This document shows, in pieces, positions 26,012 through 36,887 of a stretch of DNA of 64,000 bases. Within the stretch, counting starts at the first letter, position 1. Each line of letters starts with the position of its first letter. The notes beneath the pieces were generated by a model. That model did no database searches and was not told the origin of the DNA. It worked only from the letters and a program-made list of their open reading frames with translations. The translations under genes and the position numbers were made by a program. The DNA comes from Metellina segmentata (taxonomy: Eukaryota; Arthropoda; Arachnida; Araneae; Tetragnathidae). Location: positions 49,295,509 to 49,359,508 of the forward strand of contig OX375882.1 of assembly GCA_947359465.1 (NCBI GenBank), in the 5' to 3' direction.

Positions 26012-26200
26012 AAAGTTGAGTTGGTGTGGAAGTTTGGATAGTGGGGTGCCATCTCAGATCTTGCTTCGTCATCTGACCGTGGTTATAAATTGCGTAGTGT
26101 TGTCCTCGGATCTTTCCTTTAGGGGATTGATCCCGGACCTTCGTCGATAGCCCGTTATATTGCTCTAGTACGACGTTAATTAAAAAATTACAATTACAAT
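26012..26200 (+). repeat. SINE I body, 5'-truncated
   Basis: Starts at GGTGTGGAAGTTTGGATAGT and runs through GATTGATCCCGGACC to GTACGACGTTAATTAAAAAA. The head is missing. Confidence 0.85.
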
Positions 26201-26604
26201 TATCTTCGGGCCAAAGCACCATTTTCAATTGAAAACCAGAATATCCAAAACATTCAACCCAATCTCCGTCGTATGTTGTTACGAAGGTCTAGCTTTACGG
26301 TATTGGCTGTTCAAGTCTTATTTCAGTTGTGCATCCATTAATTACTCCGTAATCCGTGCCAGATTAAACCACTGCCTCCTTAAAACCTATAAGTCCAGTT
26401 AGCAGACAGTAATTAATCTACGGGTTAATTTTCGGAAAAGGGATCTAAATGTGTGCAGCAAGAAGGGAATAGTAAAATCCTCGAAACCTGGATTTGAAAA
26501 GATTATTTTGTCGATGTCCATCATCCCGTAATAGGCTGGTTAAAATTTATATACGTGCATACCGTAACAGCGAATTCACATTTATATCATCCTTCTTACC
26601 ATTT

Positions 26605-26815
26605 AACCTTCCAAATGGTTTCGACGAGATATCTCGTTCAACACGATCCGACTAAATTTGCTAACGACGGATATCTTGTCGTCAAGATATTGCCGATTTT
26701 TTTTTAAGATGATGAGATCAAGATCTGGTCAGTTTACTTCTGATGACGATACATCTTGTCCATCAAATTCTAGTCAGTGTTGTTAGTGACTAGATACATC
26801 GTACTAGGATACAAG
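26605..26815 (+). repeat. dispersed ACGAGATATCTCGT repeat, copy 3
   Basis: CCTTCCAAATGGTTTCGACG, then the perfect 14-bp palindrome ACGAGATATCTCGT, a GATGATGAGATCAAGATCTG block, and AGTGACTAGATACATCGTAC at the end. A single, non-amplified copy. Confidence 0.8.
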
Positions 26816-27490
26816 GATCCCAAGATAGATTAAATGATTAAATAAAATGGCAAAAAATAATCCTGTATATGTTCTCATAAAGTAGAATTAGACTGTTTGA
26901 AAGGATCGAAAAAAGTGAATATGAATCCCTTTAAGTATAAACTCCCGGACTTTGTTACATTTTAATATTAATTAGTTCATATAAACATGGACTTGTGCTT
27001 GGTATTGTGTTTGATGTTTAGAGGAATTAATTGGAATAATAAATATTTGTTATGAATTAAACGCCGATGTTAACTTTACGGAAACTCTCTTTTCACCATG
27101 ATTCAATCGCGGTGATTTATTTCGTATAAAGTACAGTATCTAAGCATTTTTTTAAAACAATAATAGTTCGCCATATTGTAATTAGTCCTGAGATGTTATG
27201 CAATATCTTGAGATGTAATGCAATAACAATAGCTGAGGTCACATAGATCAGATGCTTTTTCGTTTACAAAGTTGGCCCCTTTCACAAGTAATGCAGATAA
27301 ACAGAAAATTTTCAAGTGCTTTGTAACTACGTTGAGATTTATAGCTTTATTTTGCTGATCACGAAATAAAACCGATTACATCTCATTACCGATTAAACCT
27401 TGGATTACTTAAATTATGTTCTTCGATTAAACTCTCCTGGTGTAGTCACCAAAACAGATTCGTTCCGTTCAGTTATTTCTGAGTTTTAAA
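26816..27490. other. unassigned AT-rich DNA
   Basis: Only a short duplicated TGAGATGTTATGCAATA motif near 27,190 was noted. Confidence 0.4.
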
Positions 27491-27492
27491 TA

Positions 27493-28403
27493 CACAGTCC
27501 AGTCACATTAATGTGACCACCACCTACTTTCGACGTCAACGTGAAATAACCAATCACAAAAGGCAGGTGGCAGCACATTGCAGTGGAGTGTATATAAAGG
27601 ATGTCCTAGGGCATCGGAAAGCATTTCAATCGTTGGCGTAATGCAGAAACAGCGATTTATACGACGTCCAAAAGGGCATGATTATTGGCTTTCAGGCCAA
27701 GGGTGGAAGCATTTCGGAAACGGCTAATTTTGTGAACTGTTCGCGTGCCGCCGTGGTAAAAGTATACCGTGCATGGTAAAATGGCACTATCCAAAATCAG
27801 CGGCGTGGCACATGTGGTGCACCACGGGCCATAGATGACAAAGGCGAACGAAGGCTACGGAGATATATAATTCGAATATAGGCGAATAGACGTGCAACTG
27901 TTGAGCAGCTGACCGCAACTGACTGCCCAGATGAACCAAGGGGCTACCAAGAGTGTATCCTCAACAACGGTTCAGCGAACGTTGCTGCGCATGGGCCTCC
28001 GCAGCAGACGCCTGGTTAATGCACCTATGCTGTCTGCTGTTCATCGGCTACGAAAGCTGGAATTTTCAACCGGTACCGCAACTGGAAGTCCACAGTGGCG
28101 ACAGGTGACTTTTTCCGATGAATCACGGTTTATGCTCCATCAGACAGATGGACGTTGGCATATGCGGCGTGAAACGTCTGAAAGCAAACACCCTGCAACA
28201 ATTACCGGAAGAATCCAGGCTGGAGGAGGGAGGTAATCTAGCGCAGCTGGCCACGGCACTGGAGTCGACATGGCTCAACTTCCCAGTGAACACCTTCAGA
28301 AATCTAATTGACTCTGTTCCTGCACGTCTCGCAGCGGTCCGCTCTGCCAAAGGTGGTTGTTCTGGCTTTTGACAGGTGGTCACATTAATGTGACTGGACT
28401 GTG
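27493..28403 (+). mobile_element. Tc1-like transposon, internally deleted (911 bp)
   Basis: The terminal inverted repeats are CACAGTCCAGTCACATTAAT at the left and its inverse at the right, extending through GTGACCACC (about 29 bp). They are flanked by TA on both sides (27,491-27,492 and 28,404-28,405), the Tc1/mariner target. The ends contain a self-complementary CACATTAATGTG motif. The body encodes a broken transposase and is several hundred bp shorter than a complete element of this kind, because its centre is deleted near 28,232. Confidence 0.92.
27931..28236 (+). pseudogene. Tc1 transposase fragment
   Basis: This is the best-kept frame of the deleted Tc1 element. It holds the end of the paired-like HTH region (SSTTVQRTLLRMGLRSR) and the first catalytic Asp block (QVTFSDESRFML). 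At about 28,232, after the TGRIQAGGG motif that normally precedes a VMVWG-type block, the sequence jumps to the C-terminal segment LAQLATALESTWLNF in another frame. The second Asp and the Glu of the DDE triad are therefore gone. Upstream of 27,931 the N-terminal domain is broken by stops. It cannot make active transposase, but the intact ends might be mobilised in trans. Confidence 0.88.
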
Positions 28404-28484
28404 TATATCGACAAGCAGTCATTGAACTATTTTCAGAAGCTGGTTAACTCCAATGCAACGTTATATTAACTAACGTTACACAAG

Positions 28485-28625
28485 ATCAAGACAAAGGGCT
28501 ACTGGCGAAGGTCTGGGATCAATTCCGAAGGAAAAGATTCGAGAACACCAGCACGTAATTTCCGCGGTCGGATGATGAGACAACACCTGAGCTGGTACCC
28601 CACTCACTAAACTTCCACGCTATAT
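28485..28625 (-). repeat. SINE I body fragment
   Basis: On the plus strand: GGGATCAATTCCGAAGGAAA, CACGTAATT, GAGACAACACCTGAGCTGGT, ACCCCACTCACTAAACTTCC. This is the reverse complement of the SINE I body. Confidence 0.82.
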
Positions 28626-29438
28626 ACAGAGATATAAATATTAACATTGAAAGCACTAATAAATAACTGCACATATAAACAAATGACTGAAATAGCCAAA
28701 GAATAAAGTATCGAAATTTACTCTATAAGTAATACTTTCAGTATTATATAATAAAATAACATAAAAATTTAATGTGTTAATCTTTAAAAACACGCATAGT
28801 TCATTTTTCGTTTTGGAAACTTTTAGTTTAGAATATTAAAATTATCTTATTCTCGGCTTAGTATAAATGACATATTTTATAGTCTTGCTCAAGGTTTGGT
28901 TTCTTCAGTCCATCGCTAACTCATTTTAACACTTGTATTTGAAATTTCTTGTTAAAATAACAAAAATTCTCAAATATTGCACATGGAATGAAGTTTCAAA
29001 ACTTAATTGTTGGAATTGGTCTCAATCTCTAGAGAACTTGATTTTAGAATGCCGTATGGTGGACATGAAACTAATATTATGTCAATCTTATGCGATTTTT
29101 CTTTTATACTATGTACAATATATAAACGATTGTAAATGCGTATATAGATTGTAGAGGAGATAAGAGATATACGAGACGTCTTGACTTTAGAGGATTTGTG
29201 TATTTGTAAATTTGTTAGCGATAAACTGATTTTATGAATGTCTCGTTAACTATCCCTCGGTCCCAATCGCTGTCAAAAGCGAACAATGTTTAAGGGCCTA
29301 TCCCTAAGCTTAGGAACATCTTACATTAATAAAGTCAAAAGTTATTGTATTTATAGCGCAAAACACTAAAGTTCTGGTTTGGCGGTTTCAATTTTTTTCA
29401 ACCAAGAAAATAAATTTTTTACAGATCGTTTTTTACTG
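28626..29438. other. unassigned AT-rich DNA
   Basis: No feature recognised; short ORFs only. Confidence 0.4.
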
Positions 29439-29851
29439 TAGTAATTTTCAACCTTTTAACTCATAACCCACAAACTAATAACAAAAACGTTGCGCCTCAC
29501 CCAAAAAAAGTTTTTTTACTGTCTGGCAAAAAAAATGCAGCAATTTTTATTGATTTACACAAAGTATAACTGCTTAAGTACCCAAACCTTTTGCTTGTAA
29601 GTCATTTTTTTTTATCTTTTTGAGATAGAAACAATCTTTTTTCGTTTACTTCATCATAAGAAAATAACTCAAAAGTATTAGAAATTTGAGTATTACTTAA
29701 AATTATTTATCAACACTTTTTTCAAGAGTTCAAAATTAAACGGATGAAATGACAAACTTTACACAATTTAATCCTCTTTATCATCCGTAAGGTACTCTGG
29801 TGCCGCATCGGCAGAACGCCAGTGTGCCGTGGCACACCGGTTGAAAATCTG
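29439..29851. mobile_element. probable hAT (Charlie-like) MITE, about 413 bp
   Basis: The left end TAGTAATTTTCAACCTTTTA and the inverse of the right end CAGATTTTCAACCGGTGTGC share an ATTTTCAACC core. Just inside are CATAACCCACAAAC and GTGCCGTGGCACACC, wording typical of hAT-Charlie-type ends. No clean 8-bp target duplication was found, so the boundaries are approximate. Confidence 0.5.
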
Positions 29852-30163
29852 TACACCCAATAAAAATATTTTTCTGAATCCCCCGCATTTCTGATCCGTG
29901 AAACATTTATTTTCAGCCTCATTTCAAATTCCCTTCTTCCAGCACTTCCTACTTCCGAACAACTTTATCCGCAGTCCAATCATAGTCCCAGTCCAAAAAT
30001 AACCATTAGTCCACCTGAAGTGATTACCCTTCCTCCTTTCGGGGGTGGAAGGGGTTGAAAAAAAAACGTTTGCGTCCCTCCCTCCACCCTCCAAACGATT
30101 TAGAATCATTGAATCAATAAAGAGCAATAAACAGAACAGGAAAGGGGAAAGCTGTAGACTTAC

Positions 30164-30289
30164 TTTTTTATGGTGGTGCGGATGGTGGAGGTGGGGCGGT
30201 GGAAACCGATCCCTGTAGTCGGGGTGGTGGTGGCGAGGGCTGCGGGAGGCAGCTATGTCTACCGGAATGTGACTCACGAACTGAGTCAT
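30164..30289 (-). CDS. weak candidate coding exon ending at a GTAAGT donor
   Basis: On the minus strand an ATG at 30,289 opens 42 codons beginning MTQFVSHIPVDIAAS and ending in a His/Pro-rich run (HHPDYRDRFPPPHLHHPHHH, then KK). The next six bases are GTAAGT, a consensus 5' splice donor, in phase 0. The segment is clearly richer in GC than its surroundings, and a TGACTCAT motif lies upstream. The frame stays open beyond the donor, but that part looks like intron. No product is recognised and no acceptor or second exon could be assigned, so it may be chance in a GC-rich patch with simple CCACC repeats. Confidence 0.2.
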
Positions 30290-30981
30290 CGCTCTTTCGT
30301 CCCCCAAGGGATGGAATGGCTTCTCAACACTCTTTGTTGTTATGAGTCAAGCGCAGCACTTGAGTGCATAGTTTGAATCAGCTTCAATCTCGTTCCACCC
30401 GCTTCTATTAGTCTTCTGGCAATCCCTCGAGATTCAATCTTTCACTAATTGCAATGTGAATTGGATTGCAAAGCGTTCATGGAGGCAGCGAACTTTGTTG
30501 AGGATGTTGATGTGCGTAGGATTCAGTAACCAATTACTTCTTTTCTCGGGGATGCTGTCGTGAGCTCTGATTGCTGCACTTGCAGATTGCTTCAGTTCAG
30601 ACTATTGGAAATCGGCATATGCGCTCAGGCATTCTCAGGTTGATTCATTTTGCACAGGTTCACTGCTGTCGTGATTTAAAAATTGGAGGGACAATTCATC
30701 TCTCCTTCAAATATATTTGTAGATTTAAAGGACGTGTTCAGTTATCAAACATTTAATAGAAGCTCACTTTAATATTACTGCTGAGAACAGTTCAAATTCT
30801 AATCCACTAGAAAATAAATATTTACACTGGAATAGTTTAAATGGCAAATGGAAATAATAAATGCAATTTAAAGTCCTCTGGATGTCATACTACGAGGCGT
30901 GAATTATGAAGCGGAACATTGCAAAATGTCATTTACATGATATGCAACTGTGAGGAAACATAAATCCAATTCAGTGGGAAG

Positions 30982-31599
30982 ATGCAATCGGTTTCTTGTG
31001 GTTATCTTAACATCCGCACAACACTGTCGAAATGCATTCACCTTATGACAGTAAAAACACAGTTACATGTGTACAAAACCACTCGAACGTTCCGAGGAGA
31101 CTCGAACGTTCGTCACGCGACCAGCTGTCAAATTCCTGCACAAGTATACTGTCACCCAACCGAAAATCTTGTCCAGATCGAGGGCATGGGCGTAGACAAT
31201 CCTCCAGGACCGTCCGTATTGCAGGAAATCCTCCAAAACTGGATGAAAGTCCACCGAAAAGTTATCCGACGCGCTCACAGACAGAAGCCGAGAGGTGAAA
31301 ACAAGTTCACAGGTATGGCCAGCATCCGGCCGGGATTTTGTTTTGATCCTTCAACTGGGATGACAGATAGGGGATGCAGAAGGGATGGTGTTGGCGGGAG
31401 AGTGGGAGTCCATGATGTTGCCGAACACTGGCCGGTGCGAGAAGGGGTGGCGAAGAGGGGTTTACGCAACATTTGGCAGCCCTTGAACTGTCGCCAACGG
31501 TCGCCAAGCGTTTGTGCGGGAATGCGGTGCAAAACAAGCAAGTGGAGCAAGAAAAACGTTATGTTAATTCGATTGAGGAGGAATAAGTTAGTCGACTGA
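30982..31599 (+). other. 205-codon ORF of doubtful status
   Basis: This is the longest ORF in the window. It starts MQSVSCGYLNIRTTLSK and is basic (many Arg/Lys), with no recognised domain. The same stretch is also fairly open in other frames on both strands, which suggests low stop density from its higher GC rather than selection. No poly(A) signal, splice sites or paralogue in the window support it. It could be an old exon, a non-coding transcript or chance. Confidence 0.2.
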
Positions 31600-31790
31600 A
31601 TGAGGATTTGAATGGATTGCTTTCTTCATCTTTGCGCTTAGCGTTTGTAAGTGTTGCAAAAACTTGTGAAACAAGAGACGCGATCGTATTTTTAAATTAG
31701 TACTGGGAATGAAATAAAAAAAAAATCTTGCACATTTTTCACCTTCAAACAAAGATTCAAAACACAAGTATTTAGTTTTCGAGTAGTTAC

Positions 31791-32873
31791 TAGGGATGCG
31801 ACATCGACAGCAAAACATCGATGCTCAAAATTAAAACATCGATGTTGATAATACATCAACCAAAAAACATCGATATTTTAGATTGACATTTGTTAGATTT
31901 AGTTTGTCATTCGCCGTGTTATTAATTTTTATAAGTAAGACTGTTTTTTAACTGTCAAAACAAAGTCAAAATAATTAATAAGAACAATTAACAGATCTTT
32001 TATTTTAAAATGGAATAATATAAAAGAAAATCATATTTACTACAAACTGACAATTACAAGCATAATTACTTACGTACATAACAATAATTATTGTTAGTTA
32101 TTATTAATTACTTATCAACTTATTAGGGGGAACACAACAAACTTATTTTTATTTACTATAAATAAAAAATATTGGGCCTTTAGTTATTATAGGCCCAATA
32201 TTTTTTATTTATAGTAAATAAAAATAAGTTTGTTGTGTTCCCCCTAATAAGTTGATAAGTAATAATAATAACTAACAATAATTATTGTTAGTTATTATTA
32301 ATTACTTATCAACTTATTAGGGGGAACACAACAAACTTATTTTTATTTACTATAAATAAAAAATATTGGGCCTTTAATTATTATAGGCCCCAATATTTGT
32401 TATTTACAGTTTGTAAAAAAAGAAGTTTGTTAACTTTCTCCACCTTAAACCGACTTTTTTTTTCCGCTAACTATCCCACCTGTTAGGGAAAAAACTCTTT
32501 CTGATGGGATGGATATAGCCATCACTGACAAATACTTAGTTGAAAAGTTATTTTTCTTAATTTTTAGTAAGGTACTTTTTTTATTAAAAAATAAAACATC
32601 GACAACGTAAAAACATCGATGTTAAACAAACATCGGCTCCGATAAATCGATGGTAATTACTACAATGTTTTATAAAACATCGGTGTTCTATAAACATCAA
32701 CATCGTGTCGCATCCCTTCTTTTCAGACCACCCTTCACTGGGAACTTTGGTCTAAAAGTATGTTCAATTTACTGATTATGAAAATTATGCTACTTGATTA
32801 GTTTTATAATTTTTATAATGGTACTTTTTCATTTAAAAATGAAAAATCGACAAGTATAAACATCGCATCCCTA
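31791..32873 (+). mobile_element. CATCGATG-rich hAT-type element, copy 2 (1,083 bp)
   Basis: The ends are TAGGGATGCGACATCGA and (inverted) TAGGGATGCGATG. A perfect 8-bp target duplication GTAGTTAC lies at 31,783-31,790 and 32,874-32,881, the size expected for hAT elements. Clusters of CATCGATG-type motifs fill both subterminal regions and are plausible transposase-binding sites. No transposase ORF. The middle holds an unusual palindromic triplication (32,081-32,395). Confidence 0.88.
32081..32395. repeat. three alternating-orientation copies of a ~105-bp segment
   Basis: An arm from about 32,081 to 32,180 (TAGGGGGAACACAACAAAC, ACTATAAATAAAAAATATTG, GGCCT) is followed by its near-perfect inverse to about 32,288, centred near 32,185, and then by the first orientation again to about 32,395. 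Both junctions are palindromic, so the segment could extrude as a long cruciform. Confidence 0.9.
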
Positions 32874-32881
32874 GTAGTTAC

Positions 32882-33249
32882 CCAAATTTTTTTTCAAATA
32901 AACACCGAGCGATAATATTTAACACAATAGAGATAAATGTCATGTCGTATGATTTTTTTTTTTTTCATTTTTCTATTAAAGTAATTTATCGGTTATATTA
33001 CACATTTTTTAGCATGGATATAAAATATAGATCCTTAGTGTCTTCAAAGAGTTTCTCATTTTAATATTACCTCAGTCAAACTTGATACGTTGCTTTACTT
33101 CACCACCTTATTATAAATATAATAATGTACCCCACATCATACTGTACAGGACAGAATATCAATCAATCATGTTCCTTTATCTCCAGCTTTGAATACCGCC
33201 TATTCCATTCTTCAAATCCTTGACTTTAATCTAAAGAATTATTCTTGTT
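32882..33249. other. unassigned AT-rich DNA
   Basis: Poly-T and AT-rich; nothing recognised. Confidence 0.4.
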
Positions 33250-33460
33250 TAGTTGTTTTGGGGTTTTATGGCGCAAGGGCCATATTTAGCTGTCCTGTTC
33301 CAAACACAATACAAACAACGTGAATAGACATAGACACACAATGCAAGTTTTACTGACTCAGAAAAAAGACATAAACCCAGGTAGGATTCGAACCTGTGTC
33401 GCCAACAACTCGCAGGTTAATAACGCAGTGGACACACTCACTGAGCCACTGTACCGTGGG
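33250..33460 (-). repeat. SINE II, best-preserved head
   Basis: Read on the minus strand, the head has an A-box-like TGGCTCAGTGAGT and a perfect B box GGTTCGAATCC (plus-strand GGATTCGAACC at 33,385-33,395), so it derives from a tRNA gene. The body reads CCTGGGTTTATGTC..TGAGTC, and the 3' tail ends GGCCCTTGCGCCATAAAACC, which may match a partner LINE. Confidence 0.85.
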
Positions 33461-33474
33461 TAAGCATTATAAGA

Positions 33475-33742
33475 CGGGGCACTTGGAACTTTCCCTGAAA
33501 AAATCCGAAGGTAAAGAGCAGAGGACAACACCACTTAAGTTTGTAACACGGTCAGGTGACGATGCCACACCTAAGCTGGCACCGCACTCTAAAAACTTTC
33601 GCACCACGCAAACGTGAGGACACGACCGATTTAACGTGTACCAGCACCCGTGAACACGACGGTTTGTGGCTCGATTCTAGCTCGCAATCCTCCTGTACCT
33701 TATCCGTTGATCTCCCAACGGGGTTACCGCGGCTCTGATAAT
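33475..33742 (-). repeat. SINE I, near full length with head type a
   Basis: The reverse-oriented body (CAACACCACTTAAG, GATGCCACACCTAAGCTGGC, CAAACGTGAGGACACGACCG) leads to the head at the right (CTCGCAATCCTCCTG, CCCAACGGGGTTACCGCGG). Confidence 0.85.
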
Positions 33743-33779
33743 TACTTGAATTTAAACTGAAAATTGCGCTAAAAAATTA

Positions 33780-34483
33780 TCTCTCTATATTAAAAAAATG
33801 TCACCGCAGCTTCCGCGGCCGCCGCAGGATTGAAAACTCGCGTTTTTCGCTCGATTCTTAGGCGGTTTCCCGAGAAAGTACTGATCAGAAAATTACGAAA
33901 TTGACATGGTTTGATCAAAATTGTATAGGGAACAAAACGAATAAAAAAAAATTCCGAAGCGGCTGCGTTTAGGGTTTACTGTGTCAAAGTTGAAAGAGCA
34001 AAATTTCTAATGCGAGTGAGCAAAAGAAATACAAATTTTCAGTCTCCAGCCGTGAATTTTTTTTAATGATAATAAAATGATAATTTTTGCAAGACGCCGA
34101 GTTTTTTTTAGAAATTTCAATTTTTCGTTGAAGCTCTCTCTCTCTCTCTCTCTTGCTGTCACGTCTGGGCCGGAGTCCAAAGGGCTGAACTCACTTTTCC
34201 TCATCGATTCTCATACGATTTCGCAAAAAAGTACACAGGCAAAAATTTCGAGATTAACATGGTTTATTCAAAATTGTACAGGGAACAAGATCGCGAAGAT
34301 TTTTTTACTGATGCGGTTATTAGTTTAAGGTGCATTATGTGTTAAAGTTTAAAAAAAAAAAAAGCGAAATCATTTGCGAAAAGAGTTACCGGGGGTTTGC
34401 GAGCGTTAGCGGGCAGGGGGCGAATCCCTCGCTGTGACGTCATGGACCGGAAAGTAAAATTAGGATTATACGAATTATTAAGA
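33780..34483 (+). mobile_element. Helitron family B, copy 1, interrupted
   Basis: It starts A then TCTCTCTATATTAAAAAAA and matches the minus-strand family B copy at 48,099-49,647: GGTTTCCCGAGAAAGTACTG, TGATGCGGYTATTAGTTTA, TGTGACGTCATGGACCGGAA, ACGAATTATT. It carries an internal 3'-like module (CGAGCGTTAGCGGGCAGGGG) near 34,400. At 34,483 it is broken by the family A Helitron; about 10 bases of it (TAGTTTC..) resume at 35,128. A short (CT)n run lies at 34,137-34,153. Confidence 0.75.
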
Positions 34484-35127
34484 CTAGGGGGCCTGCCCCC
34501 TGCTCGCTAACGCTCGCCAACCCCCGGAGGATTGCTTCACAATCCTCATTGGTTCGCTGCGCGAACCTATGCTCGCTTCGCTCGCCTCAATGAAGACATG
34601 TGTCCTAGCAGAAGGGATTGTTTACAAAATATATTACCAAAAAAATGTTTTTCAAATCTAAATTTGCTGTATTACAGAAAAAATATATACAGTATCTCTA
34701 AAATCAGAATTCAAATGAAAACTTTGTGTGCAAATTTTGACTCGAAATGTGAGCGTTGCTTTGGAAATTGAATACCCAGCATGTTGTTTGTGTGTACATT
34801 TTCCCAGCACTCAAATGACCCACACTTTTTCATTCAGTTTGTTGCCGAAAGTTGTAGTGCAAGCGTCTTGTTGAACTATAATTGTTGGCCCTGAAAAGGA
34901 CCGTTTTTTAAATGGCCCTGAAAAGATCCTCCGCTTTTTTTTATTTCTATTATAAACTAACTGCAACAGCTCATTAAAATTTCCTTTTTTTTTTTCAATA
35001 AAATTTCATCCGATAACGTTATAAATTCATCTATGCGCGAGACTTTGAACAATCGTACAGTGTTGCCAAAACGCGATTACAAATAACGTCTTTTTTGCGT
35101 GCCACGTAAGAGAATTATATATATAGA
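34484..35127 (-). mobile_element. non-autonomous Helitron, family A, copy 2 (644 bp)
   Basis: On the minus strand it runs from TCTATATATATAATTCTC to a GC hairpin and CTAG, with A before and T after, the expected A/T insertion site. It is the same length as copy 1 at 17,358-18,001 and aligns along its whole length (GGCACGCAAAAAAGACGTTA, GGGCCAACAATTATAGTTCA on the minus strand). The 3' module keeps GGTTCGCTGCGCGAACC (34,551-34,567) and GGATTGCTTCACAATCC (34,529-34,545, one mismatched pair). Confidence 0.85.
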
Positions 35128-35254
35128 TAGTTTCGCCAAAATTTTGAGTATAACTCTAACTAGAAAAACAAAATAAAATGATGCAGTTTTCAATTATATG
35201 GATATTTGGTGAAGTTCAAACACAAGAATTCAGAAAGTTAAAATGCACATAAGA

Positions 35255-35455
35255 GTTGGGTTTCATGACGCAAGAGCCATACGTAATCATGCTGGGACAA
35301 ATACAAGACAGACAATATTAAGTAATAGATATGCACTAGGAAACTGACACAGAAGATAGAAATGAACCCAGGATGTAAAAGGAGTAGAACATGCACCGTT
35401 CACAGCTCCAAGGTTACTAGTGCAGTAAGCAAATCCAATGAGGCACTGAGGTATG
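35255..35455 (-). repeat. SINE II copy
   Basis: Plus strand: TTTCATGACGCAAGAGCCAT, GACACAGAAGATAGAAATGA, ACCCAGGATG, then ACTAGTGCAGTAAGCAAATC at the head side. This copy aligns well with the centre of the 313-bp satellite monomer. Confidence 0.8.
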
Positions 35456-35484
35456 TCATCTCTAATATTATAAAAGGAAGTGCT

Positions 35485-35515
<31 letters not shown>

Positions 35516-35521
35516 TTGTTT
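35485..35521. repeat. (GTCT)n/(GTTT)n microsatellite
   Basis: Six TGTC units followed by three TGTT units. It directly abuts a SINE II head. Confidence 0.95.
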
Positions 35522-35681
35522 CCTGCACGCAAAGTCCTGACCAATCTATGGCACTTACAGTAGTGGGATTTAGCACACAGGTAGTCCAAATTGTTTGCAA
35601 TTTTTGGTTCGCGGCGAATTTTAAAATTCAATCTAGAACATTTTTAAATGAATTTAATGAAATTTAATTATTATTAGGATT

Positions 35682-35735
35682 GGATTTGGTTTTATGGCAT
35701 TGAGCCCTCTTGGGACATATTATGCCAAACTCAAT
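35682..35735 (-). repeat. SINE II tail fragment
   Basis: GGTTTTATGGCATTGAGCCC followed by about 30 related bases. Only the tail end is present. Confidence 0.55.
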
Positions 35736-35884
35736 AATTATTATTAAATGCAACAGCATAGAAGATCACAGATTCCAAATTTATTTTTTTCGTTTCCGTC
35801 TTCATTTTGCGCGGAGGAATGATTTTTTAGCAGACGATAAAAAACAAAGTTTTAACTTTAGTTATGTAGTTCTTCTTTCTATCT

Positions 35885-36255
35885 CCTAGACCATTAAAGA
35901 TAGAGTAAAAATTTCAACGGATTTGAAATCTGTGGAAAATCTCACATTAGATCGATACCTAAAAATCTCACATTAGATCGATACCTAAAAATATGACTTT
36001 CTGTAAATAAATAAAATTTTTAAATTGAATGTCTTTTATATTTTTGCAAGAGAGTGTGATGTTACGTCATACTTCGCGTTCAAAACATAAACAGATTACA
36101 TTTCCTGCTCTCTTGCAATTTCAGCGAAAGAAAGCAAAAAAAAAAAAAAAAAAAAAAAACATTTTGACTGGCATTGTTTAGTTCTTTTTGTAAAATTGGT
36201 ATCGTTAAAGATAGATTGAAAATTTCAACGGATTTGAAATCTACAGAAAATTTGA
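35885..36255. repeat. ~50-bp duplicated block plus a hairpin
   Basis: TTAAAGATAGANTRAAAATT plus TCAACGGATTTGAAATCT occurs at about 35,893 and again at about 36,204. A 27-bp unit (CTCACATTAGATCGATACC plus TAAAAAT) is doubled at 35,941-35,993. TTGCAAGAGAG and its inverse bound 36,043-36,120 as a short foldback, followed by a poly-A run. Confidence 0.7.
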
Positions 36256-36469
36256 CACCAGCGATACCATTTACGTTTTATTTTCTTTTAATAAATAATT
36301 TTTCCATTAAATATTTAAAAAATATGTATCGTGTTAATATATATACCGTTTGACCAATCCACACCAGTTTTGGTACACATAATTTAGATCACTGCGGAAA
36401 ACATAGGCTATTTCTTTCCTGTCTTCATACCAATCTGTAGCCATGGATATTGGCCCACAGGTAGTCCTA

Positions 36470-36635
36470 AAAGTACCACTCGAAGCCCTAATTTTAGATT
36501 CTAAAGTTTGTTTTCTTGCAATAAATGGACATGGACAAGGAAACACGTTCTACACTGTTTGTGTATTTGAGTTAGCACAGGCAAATGTCGCTGTCATATT
36601 ATGGCTGTCGCGGTCATATTTGAAACCCGATCAAC
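36470..36635 (+). repeat. dispersed repeat shared with 55,183-55,325
   Basis: CAATAAATGGACATGGA, AAGGAAACACGTTCTACA, TTGTGTATTTGAGTTARCAC and a doubled TGTCGCGGTCATATT are found inverted near 55.2 kb. The block may be part of an unidentified transposon. The reading frame FELAQANVAVILWLSRSY is partly kept in the other copy. Confidence 0.7.
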
Positions 36636-36887
36636 GGCGAGTTTTTCAACTAGTTTCAGCTACAACAAGGTTGGTTACTTCTTCGTTTAATATCGTGTGT
36701 TGGAGGTCACCACTTTTGCTTTAACTTGAAAAAGTTGCTTTAAATAACTAATTTTTGATGCTACAAAATGTTCAAAATGACCGTCGTAACGAAAAAAAAT
36801 TCATTAATATCGGAAATTAAGGATGCAAAAGTATTTTTTTGTGTTGTACAGTCCATTGAAATTCTCGGAAAGAAATCTGAGGTTGTG

